Shown: positions 47,752-56,395, counted from the first letter of the stretch. The stretch is DNA of 64,000 nt from Verrucomicrobiota bacterium (GCA_004321905.1 SCQF01000028.1:1-64000), one strand, 5' to 3'. Made by a program: numbers and translations. The notes: a model not told the origin generated them from the sequence alone.

Positions 47752-48867
47752 TCACGCGCCGCCACCATTCCTAGTAAAAAGCCCCATCTCCAAAGTCAGC
47801 CCCGGCCCGAAGGCGAGCGCACAAAGGGTCGCGCCGCTCGGTTGTGCGTTTCCGTGCAAGATGCGTTCCAATACAAAAAACAAGGTCGCGCCGCTCATGT
47901 TGCCGTAATCACGCAACACCTCACGCGACACATCGCACGCGTCCGCCGGCAACGCAAGCGCGGTCGCCACCTTGTCGAGAATGGCGCGTCCCCCAGGATG
48001 CACTGCCCAGCGTGACACATTGCAAAGCGTCAGCGATTGCTTGGCGAGCACACGCTCAACCGCAGGCTGGATGTGTGCACGAATGATGTCCGGCACATAA
48101 CTGGAAAGCACAATATCGAAACCGTCGTCGCCAATCGTCCACGCCATCGCGGCGGCACTGTCCGGCAAAAGTGTAGTTTCCAAGGTTTGGATTGCGAGCG
48201 TTGGCGTTTTGATACGCGGTGACTTTGCGCTGACCACGGCACCCCCGCCGCCATCGGCGAACAGGCAACCGGCCAGTAACGAATCGCCGGTTGGTTTGAG
48301 TTGAATATGCAGCGAACACAACTCCACACAAACCACGAGCACCACGGCATTCGCGTCGGCGCGACAAAACGCTTCGGCCACTTTCAGCGCGGGAAACATC
48401 GCGTAACAGCCCATGAAGCCAACGTGTACCCGGTGCGTGGTCTCCGGCAAGCCGAGCGCGCGTACGATGTGAAAATCCGGACCGGGATTGAAAAATCCGG
48501 TACAAGAGGCGGTGACCACGTGCGTGACCTCACTGGGCGCAAAGTCGCTCTGTGCCAACGCGCGCCGCGCAATATCCACAAACAGTGGCGGCGCTTCGCG
48601 CGTGAACCGCGCATTGCGCTGCGCCGTGGTCGGCGTGTGCCACTGTAAGTCCAGTGTCTGGACGAAAAAGGGTTCCGCGACCGCTCCCTTCAGATCACCC
48701 AGCACGCTATGCCGGAAGGCAATGCCCGACTGCGCATACATTCGGCGCAGCACGCGTCGCATTCGCTCATCGCCGGGCACAGCCTGCAACATAAAGTCGC
48801 GGATTTGCTCCTGCCGGTAGCGGAGTGGCGGAACCGCCGTTGCTATGCTATGGATATGGGCGGACAT
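47752..48867 (-). CDS. Type III polyketide synthase (chalcone/stilbene synthase-like)
   Basis: The 371-residue thiolase-fold enzyme has the Cys-His-Asn triad: Cys in VVTASCTGFFNPG (about residue 122), His in WAVHPGGRAILD (about residue 290) and Asn in DYGNMSGATLFFVL (about residue 324). It condenses acyl-CoA starters with malonyl-CoA to alkyl-pyrones or alkylresorcinols. It is divergent from a UbiE-like methyltransferase gene whose start is 57 bp away, suggesting a joint methylated phenolic lipid pathway. A degenerate palindrome copy lies in the coding sequence. Confidence 0.92.
   Translation of the reverse strand: MSAHIHSIATAVPPLRYRQEQIRDFMLQAVPGDERMRRVLRRMYAQSGIAFRHSVLGDLKGAVAEPFFVQTLDLQWHTPTTAQRNARFTREAPPLFVDIARRALAQSDFAPSEVTHVVTASCTGFFNPGPDFHIVRALGLPETTHRVHVGFMGCYAMFPALKVAEAFCRADANAVVLVVCVELCSLHIQLKPTGDSLLAGCLFADGGGGAVVSAKSPRIKTPTLAIQTLETTLLPDSAAAMAWTIGDDGFDIVLSSYVPDIIRAHIQPAVERVLAKQSLTLCNVSRWAVHPGGRAILDKVATALALPADACDVSREVLRDYGNMSGATLFFVLERILHGNAQPSGATLCALAFGPGLTLEMGLFTRNGGGA
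48176..48194. repeat. Degenerate single palindrome in the polyketide synthase gene
   Basis: AGTTTCCAAGGTTTGGATT retains the core TTTCCAA-GGT-TTGGA and encodes IQTLE on the minus strand. No phased partner is present. Confidence 0.5.
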
Positions 48868-48924
48868 GTGGAAGATTGCGTGACAATCTACCGCGTATCG
48901 CCGCTCGCTGCAAATAAGGAACCA

Positions 48925-49662
48925 ATGAGCACAGAATTTGAATTTGATGCCCGTGCGGATTTCGCCGACCCGGCGCGCAAGCAGCGCGTCACGCGCGAGG
49001 TGTTCGCCAAGCTCGCGCCGACCTATGACCGCTTCACACCCGGCCTCTCATTTTTCCGTGACCACGCATGGAAACGCGAGCTTGTGGCAACGTTACCGCC
49101 ACTGTCCCGGCCCGCGTGTCTCGACCTCGCCTGCGGCACCGGCGACCTCTGCTTCCTGCTCGCCCAACGCTATCCGCAGGGTCGCATCCTCGGCAGCGAC
49201 ATCACCGAGGCCATGCTCGAACTCGCCCGCAAACGGAATCAATTCGCCCATGTGGAATTTCAGAATCTCGATATGATGGAAACCGGATTGCCCGCCGGCA
49301 GTTGCGACCTCATCACCGGCGGCTACGCGCTCCGCAACGCGCCCGATCTCGATCTGGCGTTGAAGGAAATCACGCGCCTGCTCAAGCCCGGCGGCGCTGC
49401 GGCCTTCCTTGATTTCTCCAATCCGCCGCAACCGGCGCTACGCCGACTGAATCACGCGCTCCTGAAAATCTGGGGCGGCGCGTGGGGCCTCGGCCTCTAC
49501 GGCAACCCGAAACTCTTCACCTATATCACGGCCAGTTTGAACGCCTTCCCCGACCGCGTGGCTCTCCGGCGCTGCTTTGCCACGCACAACTTGAGCGTCA
49601 CCGGCTCGCGTCTCCACATGTTTGGGATGCTGGAAACCATCTTCGTGCAGAAATCGGCATGA
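48925..49662 (+). CDS. UbiE/MenG-like SAM-dependent methyltransferase
   Basis: The 245-residue class I methyltransferase opens with RVTREVFAKLAPTYDRFTPGLSFFRDHAWKREL, then motif I LDLACGTGDLCFLLA. GSDITEAMLELAR, LITGGYALRNAPDLDLALKE and LKPGGAAAFLDFSNP follow. This is the UbiE/MenG family pattern. It could methylate a menaquinone precursor. Its divergent type III polyketide synthase neighbour instead suggests a polyketide phenol as substrate. AAGGA precedes ATG 48925. Confidence 0.88.
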   Translation: MSTEFEFDARADFADPARKQRVTREVFAKLAPTYDRFTPGLSFFRDHAWKRELVATLPPLSRPACLDLACGTGDLCFLLAQRYPQGRILGSDITEAMLELARKRNQFAHVEFQNLDMMETGLPAGSCDLITGGYALRNAPDLDLALKEITRLLKPGGAAAFLDFSNPPQPALRRLNHALLKIWGGAWGLGLYGNPKLFTYITASLNAFPDRVALRRCFATHNLSVTGSRLHMFGMLETIFVQKSA

Positions 49663-49672
49663 AGAAGAACTG

Positions 49673-49736
49673 CCACCAAAAGGCACAAGCGCCACAAAAT
49701 CGAAAGCATGTTTGTGATTCTTGTGCTTCTTTGTGG
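49673..49736. repeat. Long imperfect dyad (CCACCAAAAGGCACAAG family)
   Basis: A left arm rich in CCACAAAA/GCACAAG (49673-49697) faces CTTGTGCTTCTTTGTGG (49720-49736). The dyad lies just after the UbiE-like stop and may terminate transcription. Confidence 0.55.
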
Positions 49737-49740
49737 TTAA

Positions 49741-49791
49741 TCTTCCAAGATTTGGAAAAATGAGCGCTACAAATTTCCAACCCTTGGAAAA
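49741..49791. repeat. Phased palindrome pair spanning the MATE start codon
   Basis: The first copy (49741-49759, TCTTCCAA-GAT-TTGGAAAA) abuts the ATG at 49760. The second (49773-49791, ATTTCCAA-CCC-TTGGAAAA) is translated as part of residues 5-11, FQPLEKP. Spacing is 32 bp. Confidence 0.88.
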
Positions 49792-51157
49792 ACCCGGCGG
49801 CTATCGCGAAACCTTACGCATGGCCGTACCGTTGGTCATCAGCACCGGCTCGTTCACGCTGATGCAGTTTGTGGATCGCATCTTCCTCACACGCTACAGC
49901 GTCGCCGCGATTCAAGCCGCGCTGCCGGCCGGTCTACTCGCGTTCACGCTCATCTGCATGTTCAGCGGCATCACCGCCTACGCGGGCACGTTTGTCGCGC
50001 AATTTCACGGCGCCGGCGATCCGCGTGGCACCGCGCGCGCCACGGCGCAGGCCGTCATTCTCTCGCTGCTGGCTTGGCCGCTGATGTTGGCGCTGACCCC
50101 GGTCGGCGAGATCATTCTGCGACACTGCGGCCACGCACCCGACGTCCTGCATGAGGAGCTTATTTTTTACCGCATCTTAATGCTCGGCAGTGTGGCGGTG
50201 CCGCTGGGCGCGGCGATCAGCGGCTTTTTCACGGGTCGCGGCGATACCCGCACGAATATGGTCGCGGTGGTCATCGGCAACCTTGCCAATATCCTGATGG
50301 ATTGGCTGTTTATTTTTGGCCACTGGGGCTGCCCGCGCATGGGCATCGCCGGCGCCGGCTGGGCCACCGTACTCTCCGGCTTGATGACACCACTGATGTT
50401 GCTGGCCCTTTACTTCGGCCCGCGCCTGCGCCGGGCCTACGACACGCTCGCCACGTTCCGCCTTGATTGGACGCTGATGCTGCGTCTGCTGCGCTTCGGC
50501 TTACCGGCGGCGATGCATTTGTTGCTCGACGTCGGCTCGTTCACGCTCTTCCTGTTGTTGACCGCGCGACTGGGCGCGAAGGAACTGGCGGCGAGCAATA
50601 TCGCGTTCAGCATCAACAATCTCGCATTCATGCCGCTGATCGGCATTGGCACCGCCGCCTCGATCCTCGTCGGGCAATATCAAGGACGCGGCCAAAGCGA
50701 CGTAGCCGAGCGCGCTGGCTGGAACGCGCTAAAAATCGGCTGGTACTACATGGGTGCCATCGGACTGACTTTTCTGCTATTTCCACACGGTTACTTCCTG
50801 CTCTTCACCGGTCACGCCGGCGGCGCGGTGCAACTCGAAGACGTGCTGCCCGTCGGCCGCTGGATGCTCGTGATGATGGCCGTCTGGGGCTTGGCCGACG
50901 CCGCGAACATCATTCTCTCCAGTGCGCTGCGCGGCGCCGGCGATACGCGTTTCGTCATGCTTTTCTCCTTCATGGCCGGTTGGATCCTCTGGCTGGGCGG
51001 CGAGGCGCTGCTACTGCTCGTATTCCACGGCGGCATGCTCGCCGCGTGGGCGTGGCTGGTGGTCTATGTTTTCATCATGGTCGCCGGGTTCGCGTGGCGC
51101 TACCACGCCGGCCATTGGAAGACGATTGACCTACTCGGCCACCAGCCGTCTGCATGA
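49760..51157 (+). CDS. MATE-family efflux transporter
   Basis: The 465-residue, 12-helix multidrug/toxin extrusion protein has family features: RETLRMAVPLVISTGSFTLMQFVDRIFLTRYS (first helices), GDTRTNMVAVVIGNLANILMDWLFIFG and MGIAGAGWATVLSG. A second repeat begins LRFGLPAAMHLLLDVGSF. It probably exports cationic or aromatic compounds by Na+/H+ antiport. ATG 49760 gives a short N-terminus whose codons overlap the palindrome. It follows the methyltransferase and could export the phenolic product, which is inference. Confidence 0.92.
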   Translation: MSATNFQPLEKPGGYRETLRMAVPLVISTGSFTLMQFVDRIFLTRYSVAAIQAALPAGLLAFTLICMFSGITAYAGTFVAQFHGAGDPRGTARATAQAVILSLLAWPLMLALTPVGEIILRHCGHAPDVLHEELIFYRILMLGSVAVPLGAAISGFFTGRGDTRTNMVAVVIGNLANILMDWLFIFGHWGCPRMGIAGAGWATVLSGLMTPLMLLALYFGPRLRRAYDTLATFRLDWTLMLRLLRFGLPAAMHLLLDVGSFTLFLLLTARLGAKELAASNIAFSINNLAFMPLIGIGTAASILVGQYQGRGQSDVAERAGWNALKIGWYYMGAIGLTFLLFPHGYFLLFTGHAGGAVQLEDVLPVGRWMLVMMAVWGLADAANIILSSALRGAGDTRFVMLFSFMAGWILWLGGEALLLLVFHGGMLAAWAWLVVYVFIMVAGFAWRYHAGHWKTIDLLGHQPSA

Positions 51158-51158
51158 G

Positions 51159-51177
51159 TTTTCCAAGCCTTGGAAAT
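51159..51177. repeat. Single palindrome element after MATE
   Basis: GTTTTCCAAGCCTTGGAAAT core matches TTTTCCAA-GCC-TTGGAAAT, starting 1 bp after the MATE stop codon. No partner at 32 bp. Confidence 0.85.
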
Positions 51178-51327
51178 ATGCCACGACAAGCTCTGCACCA
51201 CACAAGATTTCGCCTTGCCACGCAAGCGCTTCCTGCGCGACTGCCTCTCACTCAATAGACACGCACCCTGCGGTACATACGTGAATACGAAACCCGTTCA
51301 ATAAATACTGTTAGGTGACATCACACC

Positions 51328-51699
51328 ATGCGCACAAAATTGATAGAGGTGCGGTTAGAGCGTTTCTGGTAATCATGTAGCGCAGCTGCTGCGAACCAAA
51401 CGTGATGTTGGCCACGCGTCACGTAGAAGCGACCTCCGGTCGCTTTTCCTGGTGCGGACGGAGTCCGCATCTACGCCGGGGCTTCAGCCGGCCACATCAT
51501 TTATGGAAACGCTCTAGTGATCGTTATCATTCTAGTTGTGGCGGCGCCGATTCTCCGTGTCATTTACGGACAGTCCATCCGGCAGTGGGAACGCGGAATT
51601 TTTGAGTGGCTTGGCATCAACCCCAAATTGGGTTGGATATTGTGTGGTGTGCTGAGCTTTAGTCTCGTGGTGTTGCGCTTTCGCCGTGAAGACAGATAA
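51328..51699 (+). pseudogene. Small two-helix membrane protein gene interrupted by a MITE
   Basis: ATG 51328 opens MRTKLIEVRL and is interrupted at 51358. On the other side of the insertion the same protein continues VIVIILVVAAPILRVIYGQ and ends SLVVLRFRREDR at 51699. Removing 51358-51516 (159 bp, one TA copy kept) joins the halves in frame into a 70-residue protein with two membrane helices. The family is not recognised. The flanks 51178-51327 and 51700-51833 hold nothing I can identify. Confidence 0.55.
51356..51516. mobile_element. MITE with TAGAGCGTTTC terminal inverted repeats
   Basis: TAGAGCGTTTC (51356-51366) and GAAACGCTCTA (51506-51516) are perfect 11-bp terminal repeats, extended imperfectly to about 25 bp. 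Both ends finish in TA, as expected for IS630/Tc1-type TA target duplication. Inside (51422-51475) is a REPIN-like module with CGTAGA/TCTACG ends and hairpins AAGCGACC-TCC-GGTCGCTT and TGCGGAC-GGA-GTCCGCA. There is no coding capacity. Confidence 0.7.
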
Positions 51700-51833
51700 A
51701 CAGATGATATGAGTTTTGCATTACGAAAGTTGTGATCTAACAAATCGCTGTAGGCAACGCGGGATGGCGTCTCCAGTTCTGCTTCGCGGTTCGCAGCATT
51801 TGGTTCCGCGTGCCTGAGCTTTGTCGTTGGCCC

Positions 51834-51852
51834 GTTTCAAACCTTGGAAACT
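51834..51852. repeat. Degenerate single palindrome
   Basis: GTTTCAAACCTTGGAAAC has lost one base of the left arm. It lies about 80 bp upstream of the start of the secreted toroid-protein gene. Confidence 0.5.
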
Positions 51853-51934
51853 GAACCTTTTGCCACCCGCGCACGCTTATTTCACGGCGCTTGATTCCGG
51901 CGGTTATTCCGGTATTTTGCGCACGGAGAAAATC

Positions 51935-53092
51935 ATGAAAAAAACCTTGGGCCTGTTATTGCTGTCGCTCGGTCTCGGCGCGAATGCCGCCGAACTGAAA
52001 ATCACGAGCACCACCTCCGACGCGGGCGCGGTGCCGCTGACGCTCCAGAACGAGGCGCGCGCGGCGCTCAATCGCGGTATGCGTTGGCTCGAAGCCAAGC
52101 AACAGGCCGACGGCCACTGGTCGAACGCCGACTTCCCCGCGCTGACGGCCCTACCCCTGTGGGCCTTGACCAAAGGCGGCACAGAAAACAAAGCGGCCAT
52201 TGCCAACGCCAAAAAATATATTTTGAGCTGTGTCCACGAGAACGGCGCGATCTTCCGCGAGCCCAAGGCCAAACAAAAGGGTGGCGGGTTGGCGAACTAT
52301 AACACCGCCATTTGCATGGTGGCGTTGCATCTGCTCAACGACCCGGCGCTCGCGCCCGTTGTGCTCAAGGCACGCAACTTCATCGCCGGCACGCAATACA
52401 TGGGTAGCGATGAATATCGCGGCGGCATGGGCTACGATGCCGAGACCGGTCGCGCCTATGCCGATCTTTCCAATTCCTACATGGCCTACGAAGCGATGCG
52501 GCTGACCCAAACGGTCGAGGATTTACGCAAAAGCGGCGAGCAGCGCGCCAATCTCGACTGGCAGGCCGCCGCCGATTTCGTCACGCGCATTCAGAACAAA
52601 GCCAGCACGCCGAACGATCCCAACGCCGGCGGCTTCGCCTATAAGCCCGGCGCGAGCAATGCCGGTGCCACCACCAACGCGGCGGGCGAGATTCAGTTGC
52701 GTTCCTATGGCAGCATGACCTACGCGGGCCTGTTGAGCCTGATCTACGCCGATGTGGACCGCAAAGACCCGCGCGTACAGTCGGCCTTCAACTGGGCCGC
52801 GCACAACTGGTCGCTGGACCAAAACCCCGGCATGGGCCAGCAAGGGCTGTACTATTTTTATAACGTGCTCGCCAAAGCGCTCGCCGTCCACGGCACCGAA
52901 CAAGTGCCCACCGCCGCCGGTGCCGTTGGCTGGCGCGTCGAAGCGATCAAGAAGCTGATCGGCCTGCAAAAGATCGAAGCCGAGACCGGCCACGGCTACT
53001 GGGTCAACGTCGAGAACCGCTGGATGGAAGGCGATAGGGTGCTCGTCACCGCCTATGCCCTCATCGCTCTCGAAACGGCGCTCGGCGAGTGA
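51935..53092 (+). CDS. Secreted alpha/alpha-toroid protein (prenyltransferase/squalene-oxidase repeat)
   Basis: The 385-residue protein has a signal peptide (MKKTLGLLLLSLGLGANAAE). Its helical-repeat toroid resembles squalene-hopene cyclases: ALNRGMRWLEAKQQADGHWSN is a QW-like repeat, with GYDAETGRAYADLSNSYMAYEAMR and GSMTYAGLLSLIYADVDRKD. It lacks the DxDD cyclase acid motif and is about half the usual length. Terpene cyclisation is therefore unlikely; it may bind or process a secreted substrate. GGAGAA precedes ATG 51935. Confidence 0.75.
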   Translation: MKKTLGLLLLSLGLGANAAELKITSTTSDAGAVPLTLQNEARAALNRGMRWLEAKQQADGHWSNADFPALTALPLWALTKGGTENKAAIANAKKYILSCVHENGAIFREPKAKQKGGGLANYNTAICMVALHLLNDPALAPVVLKARNFIAGTQYMGSDEYRGGMGYDAETGRAYADLSNSYMAYEAMRLTQTVEDLRKSGEQRANLDWQAAADFVTRIQNKASTPNDPNAGGFAYKPGASNAGATTNAAGEIQLRSYGSMTYAGLLSLIYADVDRKDPRVQSAFNWAAHNWSLDQNPGMGQQGLYYFYNVLAKALAVHGTEQVPTAAGAVGWRVEAIKKLIGLQKIEAETGHGYWVNVENRWMEGDRVLVTAYALIALETALGE

Positions 53093-53098
53093 GAACAA

Positions 53099-53171
53099 GC
53101 CGGGGTCACCGACCCCGGCTACAGAAAACGGCCATCGCTCCGCTGCTGTAGCCGGCCTCGGTGCAGCCGGC
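53099..53171. repeat. Two GC-rich hairpins with CTAC/GTAG (REPIN-like, everted)
   Basis: GCCGGGGTC-ACC-GACCCCGGC followed by TAC (53099-53122) and GTAGCCGGC...GCCGGC (53149-53171). GTAG/CTAC face inwards, the reverse of the 20712 element. Confidence 0.6.
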
Positions 53172-53190
53172 GAGTGAGCGTCAACGGACA

Positions 53191-53241
53191 GTTTCCAAGG
53201 CTTGGGAAAAGGACTGGTTTGATTTTCCAAGCCTTGGAAAC
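53191..53241. repeat. Phased palindrome pair (32-bp spacing)
   Basis: Copies at 53191-53209 (GTTTCCAA-GGC-TTGGGAAA) and 53223-53241 (TTTTCCAA-GCC-TTGGAAAC) lie in the convergent junction before the RND pump stop. Confidence 0.9.
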
Positions 53242-53249
53242 TTTGTGGG

Positions 53250-56200
53250 TCATTCCAGATCGGTGCGCGTTTTGAAAAAGCGCTCCTGGATTTTTTCCAT
53301 GTAGAGGTAGATGCCCGGCGTTACGAACAGCGTGATGAGTTGGGCAAACACCATGCCACCGACGACGACCAACCCTAGCGGTTTGCGGCTGGAGGCATCC
53401 GCGCCGTAGCCGAGCGCGATGGGCATGGCGCCAAGAATCGCGCACAGACCGGTCATCAAGATCGGGCGGAAACGGACAACACACGCATCATGAATCGCGT
53501 CGTAAGCGTTCATGCCCTCACGCCGGCGTTGCTCGGCAAAGTCCACCATCAAAATACCGTTCTTGGTGATCAGCCCGAGCAAAACGAACACACCGATATA
53601 GGCATAGAGCGAAAGCTCACTGCCGAACGCGAACAACGTCAGAAAACCGCCAAAGACCGCGACCGGCAGCGTGGTGAGAATCGTGAAGGGGTGGATGTAG
53701 CTCTCGTAGAGGATGCCCAACACGATGTATTTCAGGAAGATCGCAATCAATAGCAGCACACCGAGACTGGCGATGGACTTCTTGAATTCCAAGGCGTCAC
53801 CAATGAATTTCCCTTCCACGCCGGGCGGAATGAGCTTTTCGGCGCGGTCTTCGATGGCCTTGGTAATGTAGCCGAGCGGGACGCCGGGCCAGATACTGAA
53901 CGAGATGGTCGCCGCTTCGTGTTGATTGGCATGCGGAACGTTCTGGGGACTCGCTTCTTCCGTCCATTTGACCAGCGATTTGAGCGGCGTCAAACCACCA
54001 CTGAGCGGTGAGCGCAGGTAGAGCAAGCCGAGGTTTTCCGGTAGGCGCTGGTTGATCTTTTCAATTTCCGGGATCACCTGATATTGATCCTGATCGGTGG
54101 TGAACTGCGTCACATAGCCACCGGCGAAGGCAAGCGCGAGCGCCTGCTCGATGGAGGCGGCGCTAATGCCGAGTGCGGAAGCGCGATCACGGTCGAGCGC
54201 GACGTTGAGGCGCGGCATGTTGAGTTTGACACTGTTTTGCACAGCGAACGGCACAATGCCGGGAATTTGCCGCATGTCCCGTTCGAGTTGGAGACCGGTA
54301 GCATAGACGGTCTCGCGGTCGAGACCAGTGAGCATATAGGCATAGTCGCTACCCATCTGGGTGGACTCGGCACCGGAACTGATCTTGAGGACGGGCATCG
54401 CCCGCAGGGCCACGATACCTTCCGGGAAGCCGGCGAGCTTACCCATGTATTGCTGCACAAGTTGCTCAATCGGCGGGCGCTCATGCGCAGACTTGAGGCG
54501 GATGAAGACGAACCCGATGCTTTGATCGGCGCCGGGCTGATAGCCGGTGACACTGCCGAGCTGGCGCACGGCAGGTTCTTGTTTAAGCAGGGCAACAACC
54601 TTCGACTGGTAAGTCTGCATCTGTTCGGTCGAAGCACCTTGCGGCATGATCATGGCGCCGAAGATGAAGGAGCTATCGCCAGGCGGCAGGAAGGAAGATG
54701 GAAGAAAGAAATAGAGAATGCCTGCGCCAAGAATACAGGTGATCCACATGACCACCGCGAGCCACTTGTGACGGAGTTGCCAGTGCAGGGCCACCCCGTA
54801 GCCGCGGATGAGTCGCCCGATACTATTCGTGATCCAGAGTTGCACGCGATTGGGCGCTTTCTCGTGATGCAAAATATGCGCGCACATCATCGGCGAAAGC
54901 GTCAGCGCGAGAATAGTCGAGACGATGATGGCAAAGATGACCGTCATCGCAAATTCATTCAGGTTACGACCGACCGCGCCTTCCATGAACACCAGCGGCA
55001 TGAAGACGATGATCAGCGCCGCGCTGGTGGAGAGAACGGTGAAGGAGATTTCCTTCATGCTCTGCAACGCCGCCGGAATCGGCTTCTTCCCCTCCTCCAA
55101 ATGGCGGACGGTGTTTTCCAACACGACAATCGCGTCATCCACGAGGAAGCCCACGGCCAGGACGATGCCCATCAAAGAAAGGGTATCAATGTTGAATTTG
55201 CTCGGCAGCATGAGCACCATCGTGCCGAGCAGCGAAATCGGCAGCACAATACTGGGGATGACCGTCTCGCGAATCCGACCGAGGAAGAAGAAGATCACCA
55301 ATACAACGAGAATCAGGGCAATGACCACCGTCACCTCGACATCATGCAAGGATTCACGGATCGGGTCGGCACCATTGTGGAGCACATCAATCTCGACCGA
55401 ACCCGGTAATTCGCGTTTGGCGACATCGAGCGCCTGCGTAATCTTGTCACCGACCTCGACCGTGTTCGCACCGCTGGCACGCGAGACCGCCATGACCACG
55501 CACTTGTCGGTGTCCGGCACACCGGGTTTGGTGTATCGAATGTTGACCAGATCGTTAGCGATGCTGTCCACGCAACTCGCCACATCCTTCAGGCGGACGG
55601 GCGCGCCGGCGCGCTGGGCAATAATCAGTTCACCGAACTCACGACCCGTACGGAGCTGCCCCTGCGGCTCGACGACATAGGTCCGCATGGTGCCGTTGAG
55701 CGTGCCGCCGGGGATGTTGACCGTACCGGCTTGCAGCGCCCGCGCCAGTTCATCCACACCGATCTGGTAGGCCGCCAACTTGGCCGGGCTGAACTGTACG
55801 CGCACGGCGCGTTTCGCGCCGAACACCTGCACCTGCGAAACGCCCTCGATCATACTCAGCTTGCGCGCGATGATATGGCTCGCATAGTCGTTGAGGTCAC
55901 CGTGCGTCAGCGTGTCGGAATGCACCATGATGTAGTAGATCGGCTGATCCGACGGATTGAATTTTTTGTAGGTCGGCGGATTCGGCAGATCCTTGGGCAG
56001 ATTGTTCTGCGCACGGGTGATCGCCGCCTGGACGTCCGGCGCCACCAAGTCCACGTTCCGGTTCAGGCTGAAGGTCAGGTTGATCGTGCTCATGCCCTGC
56101 TTATTGTCCGAGAGCATGGACTGCAGACCGTTAATCTGTGTGAATTCGTTTTCCAAGGGCAGTGCGACGGCGCTAGCCATCGTCGCCGGACTGGCACCCG

Positions 56201-56354
56201 GGTAGTACACCGTGACCTGAATGACGGGATAGTCCACCGTCGGCAGGCTGTTCACCGGCAGGCGTAGGTAGGCCCAAGCGCCGGCGACGACCATCAAGGT
56301 CGTCATGAGGGTCGTCGCTATCGGGCGACGGACAAAGATTTCAGAAAAGCTCAC
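53250..56354 (-). CDS. RND-family multidrug efflux transporter (HAE1/AcrB-MdtBC type)
   Basis: The 1034-residue inner-membrane pump has the standard RND start FSEIFVRRPIATTLMTTLMVVAGAWAYLRLPVNSLPTVDYP. Two large periplasmic loops follow, with helix 4 motif GIVLAVGFLVDDAIVVLENTVRHLEEG carrying the proton-relay aspartates. The C-terminal half includes GLITKNGILMVDFAEQRRREG. It exchanges protons for drug-like substrates, docked to the adaptor and TolC-like proteins encoded just upstream in the same operon. Confidence 0.96.
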   Translation of the reverse strand: MSFSEIFVRRPIATTLMTTLMVVAGAWAYLRLPVNSLPTVDYPVIQVTVYYPGASPATMASAVALPLENEFTQINGLQSMLSDNKQGMSTINLTFSLNRNVDLVAPDVQAAITRAQNNLPKDLPNPPTYKKFNPSDQPIYYIMVHSDTLTHGDLNDYASHIIARKLSMIEGVSQVQVFGAKRAVRVQFSPAKLAAYQIGVDELARALQAGTVNIPGGTLNGTMRTYVVEPQGQLRTGREFGELIIAQRAGAPVRLKDVASCVDSIANDLVNIRYTKPGVPDTDKCVVMAVSRASGANTVEVGDKITQALDVAKRELPGSVEIDVLHNGADPIRESLHDVEVTVVIALILVVLVIFFFLGRIRETVIPSIVLPISLLGTMVLMLPSKFNIDTLSLMGIVLAVGFLVDDAIVVLENTVRHLEEGKKPIPAALQSMKEISFTVLSTSAALIIVFMPLVFMEGAVGRNLNEFAMTVIFAIIVSTILALTLSPMMCAHILHHEKAPNRVQLWITNSIGRLIRGYGVALHWQLRHKWLAVVMWITCILGAGILYFFLPSSFLPPGDSSFIFGAMIMPQGASTEQMQTYQSKVVALLKQEPAVRQLGSVTGYQPGADQSIGFVFIRLKSAHERPPIEQLVQQYMGKLAGFPEGIVALRAMPVLKISSGAESTQMGSDYAYMLTGLDRETVYATGLQLERDMRQIPGIVPFAVQNSVKLNMPRLNVALDRDRASALGISAASIEQALALAFAGGYVTQFTTDQDQYQVIPEIEKINQRLPENLGLLYLRSPLSGGLTPLKSLVKWTEEASPQNVPHANQHEAATISFSIWPGVPLGYITKAIEDRAEKLIPPGVEGKFIGDALEFKKSIASLGVLLLIAIFLKYIVLGILYESYIHPFTILTTLPVAVFGGFLTLFAFGSELSLYAYIGVFVLLGLITKNGILMVDFAEQRRREGMNAYDAIHDACVVRFRPILMTGLCAILGAMPIALGYGADASSRKPLGLVVVGGMVFAQLITLFVTPGIYLYMEKIQERFFKTRTDLE

Positions 56355-56376
56355 GGTTTGCTCCGTTTCTCAATCG

Positions 56377-56395
56377 TTTTCCAACCCTTGGAAAT
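56377..56395. repeat. Single palindrome between adaptor and RND genes
   Basis: GTTTTCCAACCCTTGGAAAT core (TTTTCCAA-CCC-TTGGAAAT) touches the stop of the adaptor gene and lies within the marR-tolC-MFP-RND operon. Confidence 0.85.

Noticed and set aside
54084-55409. 441-codon frame antisense to the RND pump
   Set aside because: Composition is that of reverse-strand GC-rich coding sequence (Asp/Glu/His/Arg-rich). It has no motifs and no start signal.
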